Below, piece after piece: positions 54,953-64,000 of a stretch of DNA of 64,000 bases; the stretch's first letter is position 1; each line of letters opens with the position of its first letter. The position numbers and the translations under genes are program-made. Location of the stretch: positions 16,993 through 80,992 of the forward strand of contig JARGNR010000004.1 of assembly GCA_029212405.1 (NCBI GenBank). The letters are read 5' to 3'. Source of the stretch: Saprospiraceae bacterium. GTDB lineage: Bacteria; Bacteroidota; Bacteroidia; Chitinophagales; Saprospiraceae. The notes under the pieces were generated by a model. That model ran no database searches. It was not told where the DNA came from and was given only the letters and a program-made list of their open reading frames with translations.

Positions 54953-56182
54953 TTGGACGAGAAATTTTTCTTGATCATCGATAAGATCATTTTGGCATTT
55001 ACTGTTTATTGGTTTTATATGGAAGTCTGGGGCCATGATTATGCCAATTATGGTGGGATAGCACCAATAAAGGGTGTTTATTTTGTGTTTGCATATGGTT
55101 TATTTCGAATCGCAATTGACAACTCTATTTTTATAAAATTGACCAGAAAAGGATTCTTTTGGTGGTTGTTTTTCTATTTTATCATTGTTTGTTTATTCTA
55201 TGCATTGGTGCGCATTGGTATGATGGACAGATATAGTTATTATGTCCAAGATGTATTTGATAAAAGCATCACATCTTTAGGCCTTGCTTTAAGTCTAATG
55301 GCCTTGCTTTCTGATAAATCCAATTTCAAATTTACTCTTAAGGTTATGATTATTGCTGTATGTGCGGGCTGTGTGGTGAATTTTTTAGATTTATTTGATT
55401 TTAGCGATAAGTGGGGTGGTTATGAGGTTCGTTCGTCAGGATTTTATATGAACCCAAATAGTTCCGGTCGAGCCTTATCATTGGGGTTTATTGCTACTAT
55501 GTTTTTTATAGATCGAAAATATTTATTTCCCTATTATATCATTTATTTTATTGGAACATTTTTAACGCTTTCTAGAGGAAGTATTCCAATTCTTTTTTTG
55601 GTAGGGTTTTATCTGATTTATATTGGAGCTATTAATATTAAGGGTATTTTAATTGCAATGGTTGTAGCCTTGATACTTGGAAGTATTGGGTGGACAATTA
55701 TTAAAAATAATGAGAATACAGCCAGAGTAGTAGAAATGATTGAGAAGAATGAAAGCATTCAAAATAGGATAGCTACTTTTTTAAATCCTTCTGAAACAGA
55801 GTTTGATGAAGGAGTTCGAGGTAAGGTGGCCAGAGAGCACTTTGAGTTTTATTTACAGAGTCCATTTCTTGGAAATGGTCTATCTAGTTCAAGATATGCT
55901 CAAAAGAATTTTACCACGACCAATCATTCAAGCCATGTAATGTATATACATTTATTAAATGAATTTGGACTATTAGGACTGATTATATTTTTTGGACTCC
56001 CATTTTCACTGTTTGTGTATAACTCTAAGATTCACATTATGCCTGAATTAATACTATTTACAGTCTTATATCTTGTTGCTGGACTTGCAACCCATACCTT
56101 ATATGATTTAAGAAATCTAATTTTTAGTTATGCATTGTATGCCAATATTAGCGAATATAATTTTAAAGAAATCGTCTCATGA
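54953..56182 (+). CDS. Wzy-like O-antigen polymerase/ligase
   Basis: 409 aa from a TTG start, about 10-11 membrane helices, with a large periplasmic loop after helix ~8 (VRGKVAREHFEFYLQSPFLGNGLSSSRYAQKNFTTTNHSSHVMYIHLLNEFGLLG). The LGNGL...HSSHVMYIHLLNEFGLLG stretch is the O-antigen ligase (Wzy_C) signature. With Wzx and Wzz just upstream it is the probable polymerase. Overlaps the next ATG by 4 nt. Confidence 0.85.
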   Translation: MDEKFFLIIDKIILAFTVYWFYMEVWGHDYANYGGIAPIKGVYFVFAYGLFRIAIDNSIFIKLTRKGFFWWLFFYFIIVCLFYALVRIGMMDRYSYYVQDVFDKSITSLGLALSLMALLSDKSNFKFTLKVMIIAVCAGCVVNFLDLFDFSDKWGGYEVRSSGFYMNPNSSGRALSLGFIATMFFIDRKYLFPYYIIYFIGTFLTLSRGSIPILFLVGFYLIYIGAINIKGILIAMVVALILGSIGWTIIKNNENTARVVEMIEKNESIQNRIATFLNPSETEFDEGVRGKVAREHFEFYLQSPFLGNGLSSSRYAQKNFTTTNHSSHVMYIHLLNEFGLLGLIIFFGLPFSLFVYNSKIHIMPELILFTVLYLVAGLATHTLYDLRNLIFSYALYANISEYNFKEIVS

Positions 56183-57588
56183 TTCGATTTAAATTTCTAA
56201 TATTTTTAAGTGTTTTGATTGTTCTTGTTACTACTTCCTGTAAAACTTCAATGAAAAACATATCGATTGATAAGAATAACTTTTATCCTTCTTTACAAAG
56301 AGCATTTTCAACTGCACAATCAGGAGATACCATTGTATTGCCGAGAGGTATATACACCATAAGACAAGGCCTTCTTGTTTCTGATAAAAATGATTTAACT
56401 ATATTAGGAAATGGGTGTACAATAAAAATGGCTGATAAAGTAGGATTAGAGAATAAGAATGCACTACTGAAAATAAAAAACTGTACTAACTTATCCATTT
56501 TTGATTTAACATTAGACGGAAATAGAGAAAACAGACCAAAGGCAGAAGTGTTCTGCCATGCATTGATTTTATTGAATATTAAAGGGGCTAAACTAAAAGA
56601 TATTTCAGTAAAGAATAGTGTAGTTGATGGTGTATATATCTCCACGTATAACCCAGAAAATGAAAATCAAATTTCACGAGATATTGAATTGACAAACGTG
56701 AATGTAACCAATTCATATAGAAATGCAATGAGTATAATATATGGGTATAATATACTTGTAAGTGGAGGTAGTTATTCGGATAGCAATGGCATAGCTCCAG
56801 AAGCAGGAATCGATGTAGAGGCTAATAAAACATTTGATCACCCTAGCAGTAAAAATATTGTTATTGAAGGGGTGGAATTGTCCAATAATAATGGATGGGG
56901 AATTTTGGTTTCAAGTAAAGGAAGACCTCACCATATACAGTTGTACAATAATATCGTTGATGATTGTGGCGGAGGTATAAAACATACTACCATTGAGTCA
57001 GTAATTAAAGGAAATCACATTTCGTATTGTAATAGAGGGATGGACGTCTTTAGATATCATGGACGACCAATAGATAATAACCAGATTATAAATAATAACA
57101 TTTCGAATTGTGGTACAGGACTAAAATACATAGGTTTTGGAGGACTTATCGAAGGAAATACGATTACAGATTGTAAGGAGTATGGGATAGAATTGAGAGG
57201 GAATAGTGAGATGGAGACGAAGGTAAGTGCCATTGAAAACACAGTAAAAAATATCGAAGGAAAGGGAATATATTCTAGACATTGTAGCTATGCGACTATT
57301 AGTGATAATAAAATTATAACTACCTCAGAAGAAGGAATGATTTTAATGAACGGAGAGCAAATTGTTAAGAATAATATCCTAAAAGAAAATTTGATATCTA
57401 TTTATTCAGTAGGTTCAAATAGCATTATTGAAGGGAACACTATTAGCGATTATGGCAAAGTTGCAATTAGAATGAAAGATAGTGGACGGGGATTAGCAAG
57501 AGGAAAAATAAGCAAGAATAAGATTGCTGAAATTGAGTCCAAATCAAAATTGGATGTTCGGAGTAAAAATGTAATTATTGATAAGTAA
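56179..57588 (+). CDS. right-handed parallel beta-helix lipoprotein
   Basis: 469 aa. Lipoprotein signal with lipobox VTTSC (Cys ~21). An N-terminal pectate-lyase-like cap (SLQRAFSTAQSGDTIVLPRGIYTI) is followed by many ~22-25-residue beta-helix rungs (NVNVTNSYRNAM, GNTITDCKEYGIELRGN). This fold is used by polysaccharide lyases, C5-epimerases and acetylated-polymer hydrolases. Encoded between polymerase and glycosyltransferase genes, so it probably edits the newly exported polymer. Catalytic residues cannot be assigned by eye. Confidence 0.82.
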   Translation: MIRFKFLIFLSVLIVLVTTSCKTSMKNISIDKNNFYPSLQRAFSTAQSGDTIVLPRGIYTIRQGLLVSDKNDLTILGNGCTIKMADKVGLENKNALLKIKNCTNLSIFDLTLDGNRENRPKAEVFCHALILLNIKGAKLKDISVKNSVVDGVYISTYNPENENQISRDIELTNVNVTNSYRNAMSIIYGYNILVSGGSYSDSNGIAPEAGIDVEANKTFDHPSSKNIVIEGVELSNNNGWGILVSSKGRPHHIQLYNNIVDDCGGGIKHTTIESVIKGNHISYCNRGMDVFRYHGRPIDNNQIINNNISNCGTGLKYIGFGGLIEGNTITDCKEYGIELRGNSEMETKVSAIENTVKNIEGKGIYSRHCSYATISDNKIITTSEEGMILMNGEQIVKNNILKENLISIYSVGSNSIIEGNTISDYGKVAIRMKDSGRGLARGKISKNKIAEIESKSKLDVRSKNVIIDK

Positions 57589-58654
57589 GAAACCACTTAT
57601 TTGTTTTATACTTCCTTCATTGCGATCAGGAGGAGCTGAAAAAATTATTTCCGTTTTGATCAATTATTGGAATAGGGATAAATATACGATTCGAGTTATT
57701 CTCGTTGATTCAAGAGATCGGTTTTTTAAATTGAATAGAGAATATGAGGTGATTGAAATTCATAAGCATTCTCCAAAACAAGCAGCTATACCCTTATTCT
57801 TAGAAATTCGAAAAATGAAACCAGATTGGGTATTTGTTTCTACGATGAAATATGCCACGCTTTGCGGCTATTTATCATTGATTTTACCCAATTCAATACA
57901 TTGGATTTGTCGAGAGTCAAATATTTCTAGCTTATCGTACTCCAGTTATTATCGATTTCCAAGATTAATGAAGTTATTGGCGAAGATTGCCTACAAAAAA
58001 ATGGATCATATTATCGCACAGTCTGAATATATGAAAAAGGATTTTCTTGATTTTTTTAAGACTAGCCAACAGAACATCACGGTAATAAATAACCCCATCC
58101 AATTTGAAAGAAAGGAGTGGAAAAAAACAATGAGTAAATCTAAAAGATTGCTCTCTGTAGGCAGATTGAATAAAGTAAAAGGATATGATCGAATACTACC
58201 TCAAATTGCGCGTCTTGATTTTGATTATACCTATACAATTCTAGGAGATGGGCCTGAAAGAAAGTTACTTGAAGGCTTAATTATATCACTGGGAATTGAG
58301 AATAAGGTAGAGTTTAAAGGACAGGTAAATAATGTAGAAGATTATTATGAAAATTCTGATGTTTTACTGATGGCTTCGAGGCATGAGGGGTTTCCAAATG
58401 TTTTGCTGGAGGCAGGAATTCATGGAATTCCTGTGGTTGCAATGAATTGTCCTGGCGGTACAGCCGAAATTGTACATCATGGAACCAATGGATATTTAGT
58501 AGATGATATTGAAGAATATGCGGATTATGTAAAAAAAGTATATCAAAATGAATGGGATGCAAAAGGTATCAAACGCGCAACGCAAAAGAAGTATGAAATA
58601 AAAACCATTCTAAGTCAATACTATAAAATTATTAATAATGAAGTCATTAATTAA
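57578..58654 (+). CDS. glycosyltransferase family 4
   Basis: 358 aa from a TTG start overlapping the beta-helix gene by 11 nt. N-terminal FILPSLRSGGAEKIISVLIN (GGAE acceptor loop), C-terminal SVGRLNKVKGYDRILPQI and the EX7E-type region ASRHEGFPNVLLEAGIHGIPVVAMNCPGG. Retaining GT-B enzyme; sugar unknown. Confidence 0.9.
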   Translation: MISKKPLICFILPSLRSGGAEKIISVLINYWNRDKYTIRVILVDSRDRFFKLNREYEVIEIHKHSPKQAAIPLFLEIRKMKPDWVFVSTMKYATLCGYLSLILPNSIHWICRESNISSLSYSSYYRFPRLMKLLAKIAYKKMDHIIAQSEYMKKDFLDFFKTSQQNITVINNPIQFERKEWKKTMSKSKRLLSVGRLNKVKGYDRILPQIARLDFDYTYTILGDGPERKLLEGLIISLGIENKVEFKGQVNNVEDYYENSDVLLMASRHEGFPNVLLEAGIHGIPVVAMNCPGGTAEIVHHGTNGYLVDDIEEYADYVKKVYQNEWDAKGIKRATQKKYEIKTILSQYYKIINNEVIN

Positions 58655-59180
58655 AGCGCTTTATCTGAAGTTTTTGAGAGCAAAATTGGGTGGTACAAGG
58701 TATGCTAGAAGATTGGGGGTAAAAGTGGGAGAAGGATGTCGTATATACATATCTTCATTTGGCTCAGAACCATGGCTGATAGAAATTGGAGATAGAGTTA
58801 CGATAACAAGTGGTGTTCGAATTATTACTCATGATGGATCGACTTGGTTGATGAGAGATGAGAAGGGTAGGCGTTTTCTTTATCGTAAAGTGGAGATTGG
58901 AAATGATGTATTTATTGGATTGAATTCTATAATTCTTCCAGGAGTTAGGGTTGGAAATAATTGTATTATTGCTGCTGGTTCTGTTGTAATAAAATCAATT
59001 CCAGATGGTAGCATTGTAGGAGGTAATCCAGCAAGAATTATCGGAAGCTATGATGAATATAAAAATAAGGTAATGAACGAGTATGTAAGCGAAGAGGACA
59101 TTGATTCATCGCTTTCATACCAAGATCGAATATTAAAAGTTTTAGATAAAAATATGAAGCCGAATCTTGAAGGAAAATAA
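58638..59180 (+). CDS. hexapeptide-repeat acyltransferase
   Basis: 180 aa overlapping the upstream GT by 17 nt. Left-handed beta-helix with IGDRVTITSGVRIITHDGSTWL, IGNDVFIGLNSIILPGVRVGNNCIIAAGSVVIKSIPDGSIVGGNPARI. Catalytic His in the ITHDGS motif as in sugar O-acetyltransferases. A second decorating enzyme besides 50581. Confidence 0.88.
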   Translation: MKSLIKALYLKFLRAKLGGTRYARRLGVKVGEGCRIYISSFGSEPWLIEIGDRVTITSGVRIITHDGSTWLMRDEKGRRFLYRKVEIGNDVFIGLNSIILPGVRVGNNCIIAAGSVVIKSIPDGSIVGGNPARIIGSYDEYKNKVMNEYVSEEDIDSSLSYQDRILKVLDKNMKPNLEGK

Positions 59181-60273
59181 AACCCTTTTAACATTATTGC
59201 CCGGAGATTGCTTAGGCGGCGCCGAAAAGGTTCTAAAACTAATGGTCAAAGAGTGGACTGAAACTCAAGGCAACAATGCGGAGGTAGTTTTTTTGAAAAA
59301 ATCAGAATGTGGGTCTTGGGATGATATAAATGAACAGACCAACCAATATTTTTCTACGTATACACAAGAGCGATTTACAATATGGTATTCTTTAAAACAA
59401 ATTTATAAGGTATCGAGGCAAAATAATGTTGAATTGACTCTTGCCTCTAATACAGTAATGGTTGGCTGGTTAGGGTTTTTGAGAAAATTAGGAGTTCTTA
59501 AAACAGACTATTTAGTTGGAAGAGAAAGTACACAATTATTAGATAGATTTACAGGTGCAAAGAGACTGATGGCCTTGTTCTTTTATACGATTGGGTATAG
59601 TAATTTAGACTTAGTTATTTGTCAGACCACATATATGATGGAAAGGTTTTATGTTCAACTACCTCAGGCAAAAAACTGGAACGTAAAAGTTATACCAAAT
59701 CCTTTTCTACTACCAAATCAGTTACCTAAAGAGGATAAATCTTATGACCAATATGGCAACTATATAGTAGGAGCTGGACGGTTAATTCAGCTTAAAGGGT
59801 TTGACCTATTGATTCAAAGTTTAACGCATTTTGAAGAGCTAAATTTAGTTATTTTGGGAGCAGGTAAAGAGGAGGAAAACTTAAAGAAATTAGCGACAAA
59901 GCTCGGGTTGGCGGAACGATTGTTTTTACCAGGGAAAGTAAACAATGTTTATGATTATTTCAAACATGCTGCGGTGTGTGTTATAAGTTCAAGAGTAGAA
60001 GGATTTCCGAATACATTGCTGGAGATGATGAGTGTAAATGAACAAGTAGTCTCGACTTTATGCGCAGGTGATATTGATAAAATTGACGGGGTGGTTACAT
60101 GTAATACAGACAATGTGGAAGAGATGGTGCATGCAATTAAAACTGCCTTAAATCAAACTCCTGAAATGAATCAATTGAATAGAATGAAATTTGATGCTGA
60201 ACTTGAAAGTAGAAAACCATCACATTTTTTAAAGAAGATATATGAGCATCTCAATAAAAATGATAATAAGTAG
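59167..60273 (+). CDS. glycosyltransferase family 4
   Basis: 368 aa from a TTG start overlapping the upstream acyltransferase by 14 nt. LLPGDCLGGAEKVLKLMVKEW at the N-terminus, GAGRLIQLKGFDLLIQSL and SSRVEGFPNTLLEMMSVNEQVV (EX7E-like) at the C-terminus. Ends directly before the next ATG. Sugar unknown. Confidence 0.9.
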   Translation: MKENKTLLTLLPGDCLGGAEKVLKLMVKEWTETQGNNAEVVFLKKSECGSWDDINEQTNQYFSTYTQERFTIWYSLKQIYKVSRQNNVELTLASNTVMVGWLGFLRKLGVLKTDYLVGRESTQLLDRFTGAKRLMALFFYTIGYSNLDLVICQTTYMMERFYVQLPQAKNWNVKVIPNPFLLPNQLPKEDKSYDQYGNYIVGAGRLIQLKGFDLLIQSLTHFEELNLVILGAGKEEENLKKLATKLGLAERLFLPGKVNNVYDYFKHAAVCVISSRVEGFPNTLLEMMSVNEQVVSTLCAGDIDKIDGVVTCNTDNVEEMVHAIKTALNQTPEMNQLNRMKFDAELESRKPSHFLKKIYEHLNKNDNK

Positions 60274-61473
60274 ATGAGTAAAATCAAGGTTTTAAGAATT
60301 ATGCATCGAATGAGCATAAGTGGTCCAACTCATCATGCGGCATATCTTACAAAGTATTTAGGAGATAAGTATGAGACAATGCTATTGAGTGGAATGATAG
60401 AGTCAGGAGAAAGAGATGGTTCATTTATTATGGAACAAATAGGTGTTGAGCCCGTCTACATTAGTGATATGGAACGCTCAATAAATCTAATAAAAGACAG
60501 AAAAGCATATTTGAAAATTCGAGAAATAATTAAAAATTATCAACCGGATATCGTGCATACGCATGCAGCAAAATCTGGAGCTCTTGGAAGGTTGGCTGCA
60601 ATTCATGAAAAAGTTCCTGTCATTATTCATACCTATCATGGCCATGTTTTTCATTCTTACTTTGGAAAACTTAAAACATTTATATTTCTTACCATCGAAC
60701 GGTTTCTAGCTAAAAAGTCAACTAGAATAATTGCCATAAGCAATAAACAGAAAGAGGAATTAAGTAAAGATTTTACCATTGCTCCTCCTTCAAAAATCTC
60801 TGTTATAAAACTAGGTTTTGACCTTAGTAAGTTTGTAGATGTAGACGGAAGAAAAAGGAATAAATTTAGATCTGAATTTCAATTAGATGATAGTAAAATA
60901 GCATTTGGAATAATAGGGAGAGTAACGGGAGTGAAAAACCACCATCATTTTTTAAAGTCATTTGCCCTTCATAAAACTCAATCTAATGCAAATTCAATTG
61001 CTTTTGTTATTGGAGATGGAGACTTAATGAATGAGATAAAGGATCTATGTTCCGAGCTCGGTCTTAATATTTCTACACCTCAAAACAAGAGTACTCAGCC
61101 TAATGTCATATTTACTTCATGGAGAGAGGATGTTGAGTTTGTAATGAATGGATTAGATGTTGTTTGTCTCACTTCCTTGAATGAAGGTACTCCAGTAAGT
61201 CTGATTGAAGCTCAAGCAGCTCAAAAGCCAATCTTAACGACCAATGTAGGAGGAGTAGAAGATATTGTTATTAAAGATAAGTCAGCATTATTATATAAGG
61301 TAAACGATGTGGATGGACTAGCGATAGGAATGACAAAACTTGCAGAAAATCCCGATAAAAGGCTTGAAATGGCAAGTTATGCCAATTCAGTAAGAGAAGA
61401 ATTTTCGTACAAAAGACTTGTAAAGGATATAGATGGATTGTATCAAAAATTAATGGATGGAAAATCAAAATAG
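60274..61473 (+). CDS. glycosyltransferase family 4
   Basis: 399 aa, no gap to the previous gene. VLRIMHRMSISGPTHHAAYLTKYL, VHTHAAKSGALGRLAAI, TYHGHVFHSYFGK, GIIGRVTGVKNHHHFL and SLNEGTPVSLIEAQAAQKPILTTNVGGVEDI. The HTHAAKSGALGR and TYHGHVF motifs resemble WbpH/WlbH- or WfgS-type transferases acting on N-acetylated sugars. Confidence 0.9.
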   Translation: MSKIKVLRIMHRMSISGPTHHAAYLTKYLGDKYETMLLSGMIESGERDGSFIMEQIGVEPVYISDMERSINLIKDRKAYLKIREIIKNYQPDIVHTHAAKSGALGRLAAIHEKVPVIIHTYHGHVFHSYFGKLKTFIFLTIERFLAKKSTRIIAISNKQKEELSKDFTIAPPSKISVIKLGFDLSKFVDVDGRKRNKFRSEFQLDDSKIAFGIIGRVTGVKNHHHFLKSFALHKTQSNANSIAFVIGDGDLMNEIKDLCSELGLNISTPQNKSTQPNVIFTSWREDVEFVMNGLDVVCLTSLNEGTPVSLIEAQAAQKPILTTNVGGVEDIVIKDKSALLYKVNDVDGLAIGMTKLAENPDKRLEMASYANSVREEFSYKRLVKDIDGLYQKLMDGKSK

Positions 61474-62455
61474 AAAAATATTTATTACGGGTGGATCTGG
61501 ATTTATAAGTTCACATATTCATGAAGTTATAGATCAAAATGAAATTGTGAATTTTGATTTGAAACCTCCTAGAGAAAATATTACATCAACTTTTGTTCAA
61601 GGGGATGTTAGAAATTTAGAGGATCTGAATACGGCACTTGCGTTACACCCATGTTCTATGATATTGGCTTTGGCTGCAGAGCACAAAGACTTTGGACTTT
61701 CTGAAGAAGAATATTTTAAAACGAATGAATTTGGTACTGAGAATATCTGTAAAGCAGCAGAAAAAGCCGGTATTACTAAAATAGTTTTTTACAGCTCTGT
61801 AGCTGTTTATGGCAACAATACTTTACCTTCAACAGAAGAAATGCCACCTAACCCAAACCTACCATATGGAGCCTCAAAATGGGCTGGAGAGAAAGTCCTG
61901 CAAAAATGGGTAAGTGAAAATCCTGAAAGAAGTGTTTTGATCATGCGACCTACAGTAGTTTATGGAGAACGCAATATTGCAAATATGTTTAGGCTTATTC
62001 AACAAATAAATAGTGGAAGATATTTTCACATTGGTAAAGGAAAAAATATAAAATCCATAGCCTATGTGAAAAACTTAGTTGAAGCTACATTTTACTTGGC
62101 AGAAAGAATGAAGAGTGGAATGGAAGTATTTAATTATGCGGATAAGCCGCAAATGACGAGTAGAGAAATTGGTGAAGTAATCTCCAATCGACTAAAAAAG
62201 TCTCCGTTTACAATACCCTATAGACTAGCTCTCCTAATGGGAATTCCTTTTGATATACTAATTAAAGTAACAGGAAAGGATTATCCTATTTCTACCAATA
62301 GGATAAAGAAATTTTGCGTTCAAACTTATCATAAAGCAGATAAGGTGACAGATTCAGGATTTATTCCCAAATACTCAAATATCGAGGGACTAAACAATAT
62401 GATAAAATGGCAAAAGGAACAATATAGAAAGGAAGAATCCTATTTTAATATATAG
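61457..62455 (+). CDS. NAD-dependent epimerase/dehydratase (extended SDR)
   Basis: 332 aa overlapping the upstream GT by 17 nt. Nucleotide motif is GGSGFISSH, with Ser in place of the usual third Gly (GxxGxxG). Other motifs: LALAAEHKDFG, FYSSVAVYG, PYGASKWAGEK (YxxxK), RPTVVYGERNIANMF. C-terminal residues form a helix-rich cap. Probably modifies a nucleotide- or lipid-linked sugar; product unknown. Confidence 0.82.
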   Translation: MENQNRKIFITGGSGFISSHIHEVIDQNEIVNFDLKPPRENITSTFVQGDVRNLEDLNTALALHPCSMILALAAEHKDFGLSEEEYFKTNEFGTENICKAAEKAGITKIVFYSSVAVYGNNTLPSTEEMPPNPNLPYGASKWAGEKVLQKWVSENPERSVLIMRPTVVYGERNIANMFRLIQQINSGRYFHIGKGKNIKSIAYVKNLVEATFYLAERMKSGMEVFNYADKPQMTSREIGEVISNRLKKSPFTIPYRLALLMGIPFDILIKVTGKDYPISTNRIKKFCVQTYHKADKVTDSGFIPKYSNIEGLNNMIKWQKEQYRKEESYFNI

Positions 62456-62510
62456 TAAATTTAATGGGTGAAAGTGATGGAACGATTATTAATTTGGATA
62501 GAGAATTACA

Positions 62511-63203
62511 GTGAAAAGAACAACTGAAGATTTTAAATATTCATATACTTCATATTATTCCTTTATTTCGAAATCGTTTGATAATCATATTAAAAAAAAG
62601 GTTTTAGAAATTGGCGGAGGCGCTCATCCATCTATCACAGAGAGATCAAATCTCAAGTATACCATCATTGACCCAGACCCAATAGAATTGAAAAAGAGTC
62701 CGGAGGATTGTTATCAAATTTGTTCGACATTGCAAGAATACAATGAGGTTGGACAATTTGATTTAATCATTTCAAAAATGGTACTTGAGCATGTAGAGGA
62801 GCCAGACTCTTTTCATGAAAAAGCGAGGAGAGTACTTAAAGATAATGGGACGATTATTCACTTCTTTGCTTGCCGCCATTCAATACCAGCCATGGTAAAT
62901 AGGCTATTGCCTGAATCTTTTGGAAATGCTCTTTTGAGGGTATTAAAAAATAGAAATACGGAGGCACATCCAAAGTATCCTGCATTTTATAAAAGGACAA
63001 AAGGGGGCGTGAAGTCTCAAATTCAATATTTTGAAAATCTTGGGTTTAGTATACAAACCTATAACTCCTACGTTGGGCACAAATACTTCCAATCGTTTCC
63101 GGTATTAAAGCAATTGGAACAACTCTATACCTGGATTCTTGTTCAACTAAAGATGAAGTCATTAGCCACCGTTGCCTTGGTGGTTTTAAAAAAGAAAAAA
63201 TGA
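62511..63203 (+). CDS. class I SAM-dependent methyltransferase
   Basis: 230 aa from a GTG start. SAM-binding motif I VLEIGGGAHPS (~33-43), IIDPDPIELKKSP, motif IV FDLIISKMVLEHVEEP and post-motif VLKDNGTIIHFFACRHS. The family methylates small molecules or sugars, here probably a polymer residue or terminal unit. Its stop overlaps the next start (ATGA). Confidence 0.85.
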   Translation: MKRTTEDFKYSYTSYYSFISKSFDNHIKKKVLEIGGGAHPSITERSNLKYTIIDPDPIELKKSPEDCYQICSTLQEYNEVGQFDLIISKMVLEHVEEPDSFHEKARRVLKDNGTIIHFFACRHSIPAMVNRLLPESFGNALLRVLKNRNTEAHPKYPAFYKRTKGGVKSQIQYFENLGFSIQTYNSYVGHKYFQSFPVLKQLEQLYTWILVQLKMKSLATVALVVLKKKK

Positions 63204-64000
63204 ATAAAAACAGATATATAACGATAATGGCAGGCGGAGTCGGATCAAGATTTTGGCCTGCTTCTACAGAAGAAACCCCGAAACAATTTTTGGATATTTT
63301 AGGAGTGGGGAAATCACTAATTCGATTGACCTTTGAGCGATTTTTAAGACTTGTTCCTGCAGATCAGATTCTGATTGTGACCAATAAAAAGTACAAGGCA
63401 ATCACAAAAGAGCATCTTCCAGAACTGCCTATTGAAAATATCTTGTGCGAGCCATCTAGAAATAATACGGCACCCTGTGTAGCTTATACTGCATTGAGAT
63501 TAAAAGCAACGAATCCCGATGCCATTTTTGTTACGGCTCCTTCGGATCACATTATTTTGAAAGAAGATCAGTTTCTTCAAAAGATTAATCAAGCGTTTGA
63601 GTTTGTTGAAAATCAGGATGCAATTGTGACGCTAGGAATTCAACCGACAAGACCTGATACAGGATATGGATACATCGAAACAGAATGCGAATGCAAAGGA
63701 GAAGGAGACGATGCCAGTGTTGGAGTTTGCAGCGTCAATGCCTTCAAGGAAAAACCAGATCGAGAAACAGCCAAAGCATATATTGAGGATGGGTCCTATT
63801 TGTGGAATGCAGGTATTTTTATATGGAAAGCGAAGCGTTTAATTCAATCTTTTGAACGGCATGCACCCCAAATAATTCAAGTGTTGACACAAGATGAAAG
63901 TAAGTTTAATACGGCTGAAGAGCAATCATATATTGATCGTGTTTATCCGGACACAGAGCGGATCTCCGTAGATTATGCTATATTAGAACGGGCACAGAAT
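63200..64000 (+). CDS. mannose-1-phosphate guanylyltransferase (partial, runs off the edge)
   Basis: Absent from the ORF track because it has no stop in the window; 267 codons are visible. The ATG at 63200 overlaps the methyltransferase stop. IMAGGVGSRFWPASTEETPKQFLDILG is the nucleotidyltransferase signature of ManC/CpsB. EPSRNNTAPCVAYTALRLKA, VTAPSDHII and ETECECKGEG/FKEKPDRETAKAYIEDG follow, with a WNAGIFIWKA motif near the end. It makes GDP-mannose for mannose, fucose or related residues. The C-terminal part lies beyond 64000. Confidence 0.92.
   Translation, partial: MNKNRYITIMAGGVGSRFWPASTEETPKQFLDILGVGKSLIRLTFERFLRLVPADQILIVTNKKYKAITKEHLPELPIENILCEPSRNNTAPCVAYTALRLKATNPDAIFVTAPSDHIILKEDQFLQKINQAFEFVENQDAIVTLGIQPTRPDTGYGYIETECECKGEGDDASVGVCSVNAFKEKPDRETAKAYIEDGSYLWNAGIFIWKAKRLIQSFERHAPQIIQVLTQDESKFNTAEEQSYIDRVYPDTERISVDYAILERAQN

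Overview
The window is about 64 kb of AT-rich DNA from a Gram-negative Bacteroidota. The signs are promoters of the TTG-N19/20-TAnnTTTG type, a type IX secretion (T9SS) sorting domain, DUF2723 and DUF3276 proteins, an UpxY-type antiterminator and almost no Shine-Dalgarno sequences. The order (Flavobacteriales- or Saprospirales-like) cannot be fixed from the sequence. No insertion sequence, integrase, phage gene or CRISPR array was seen.

Layout. (1) 1-2.1 kb: a stand-alone small basic protein and a secreted arylsulfotransferase-like protein. (2) 2.3-6.2 kb: a WYL-domain regulator divergent from an RtcB-type RNA ligase, then two very small ORFs, each with a terminator-like hairpin, then seven tRNA genes (Asp, Glu, Pro, Glu, Leu, Leu, His) with unusual architecture. 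(3) 6.3-10.8 kb: small accessory genes (DUF7000, two cupins, a membrane protein, a Crp/Fnr regulator, a CPBP protease, an HxlR regulator). (4) 11.4-31.0 kb: mostly housekeeping and envelope genes (SpoIIE-type phosphatase, TM2/TPR protein, CBS protein, BamA-like porin, DUF2723 glycosyltransferase, RpiB, M28 peptidase, SurA-like isomerase, DUF3276, ABC exporter, RemB/Wzi-like barrel, MetH). (5) 31.1-64 kb: one long plus-strand surface-polysaccharide cluster. It opens with an HTH protein and UpxY, continues with nucleotide-sugar and sulfate-activation genes, then export, flippase, polymerase, glycosyltransferases and acyltransferases, and runs off the right edge inside a mannose-1-phosphate guanylyltransferase gene.

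The most interesting region is 2.3-6.2 kb, read here as a candidate RNA-damage response island. RtcB rejoins the ends left by tRNA-cleaving toxins. The seven tRNAs are non-standard: U37 in the Asp and both Glu anticodon loops, leucine tRNAs without the long variable arm, and a histidine tRNA without an encoded G-1. The two small ORFs (35 and 40 codons) are strongly enriched in exactly the amino acids the array serves (Asp, Glu, Leu, Pro, His: 15/35 and 23/40 codons). In both, a segment near the 3' end of the ORF can pair with the 5' arm of the downstream terminator, as in classical leader-peptide attenuation. I infer that loss of these tRNAs stalls ribosomes in the leaders and switches on the replacement tRNA array. 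The sequence elements are directly visible; the function is inference.

The polysaccharide cluster encodes most of the UDP-2,3-diacetamido-uronic acid pathway (WbpB/D/E-like, plus a WbpI/WecB-type epimerase), a TviB/TviC-like pair for UDP-GalNAcA, Ugd plus UXS for UDP-glucuronate and UDP-xylose, RmlAB, and CysC-CysD-CysN for PAPS. This points to an acidic and possibly sulfated polysaccharide made by a Wzx/Wzy-type route.
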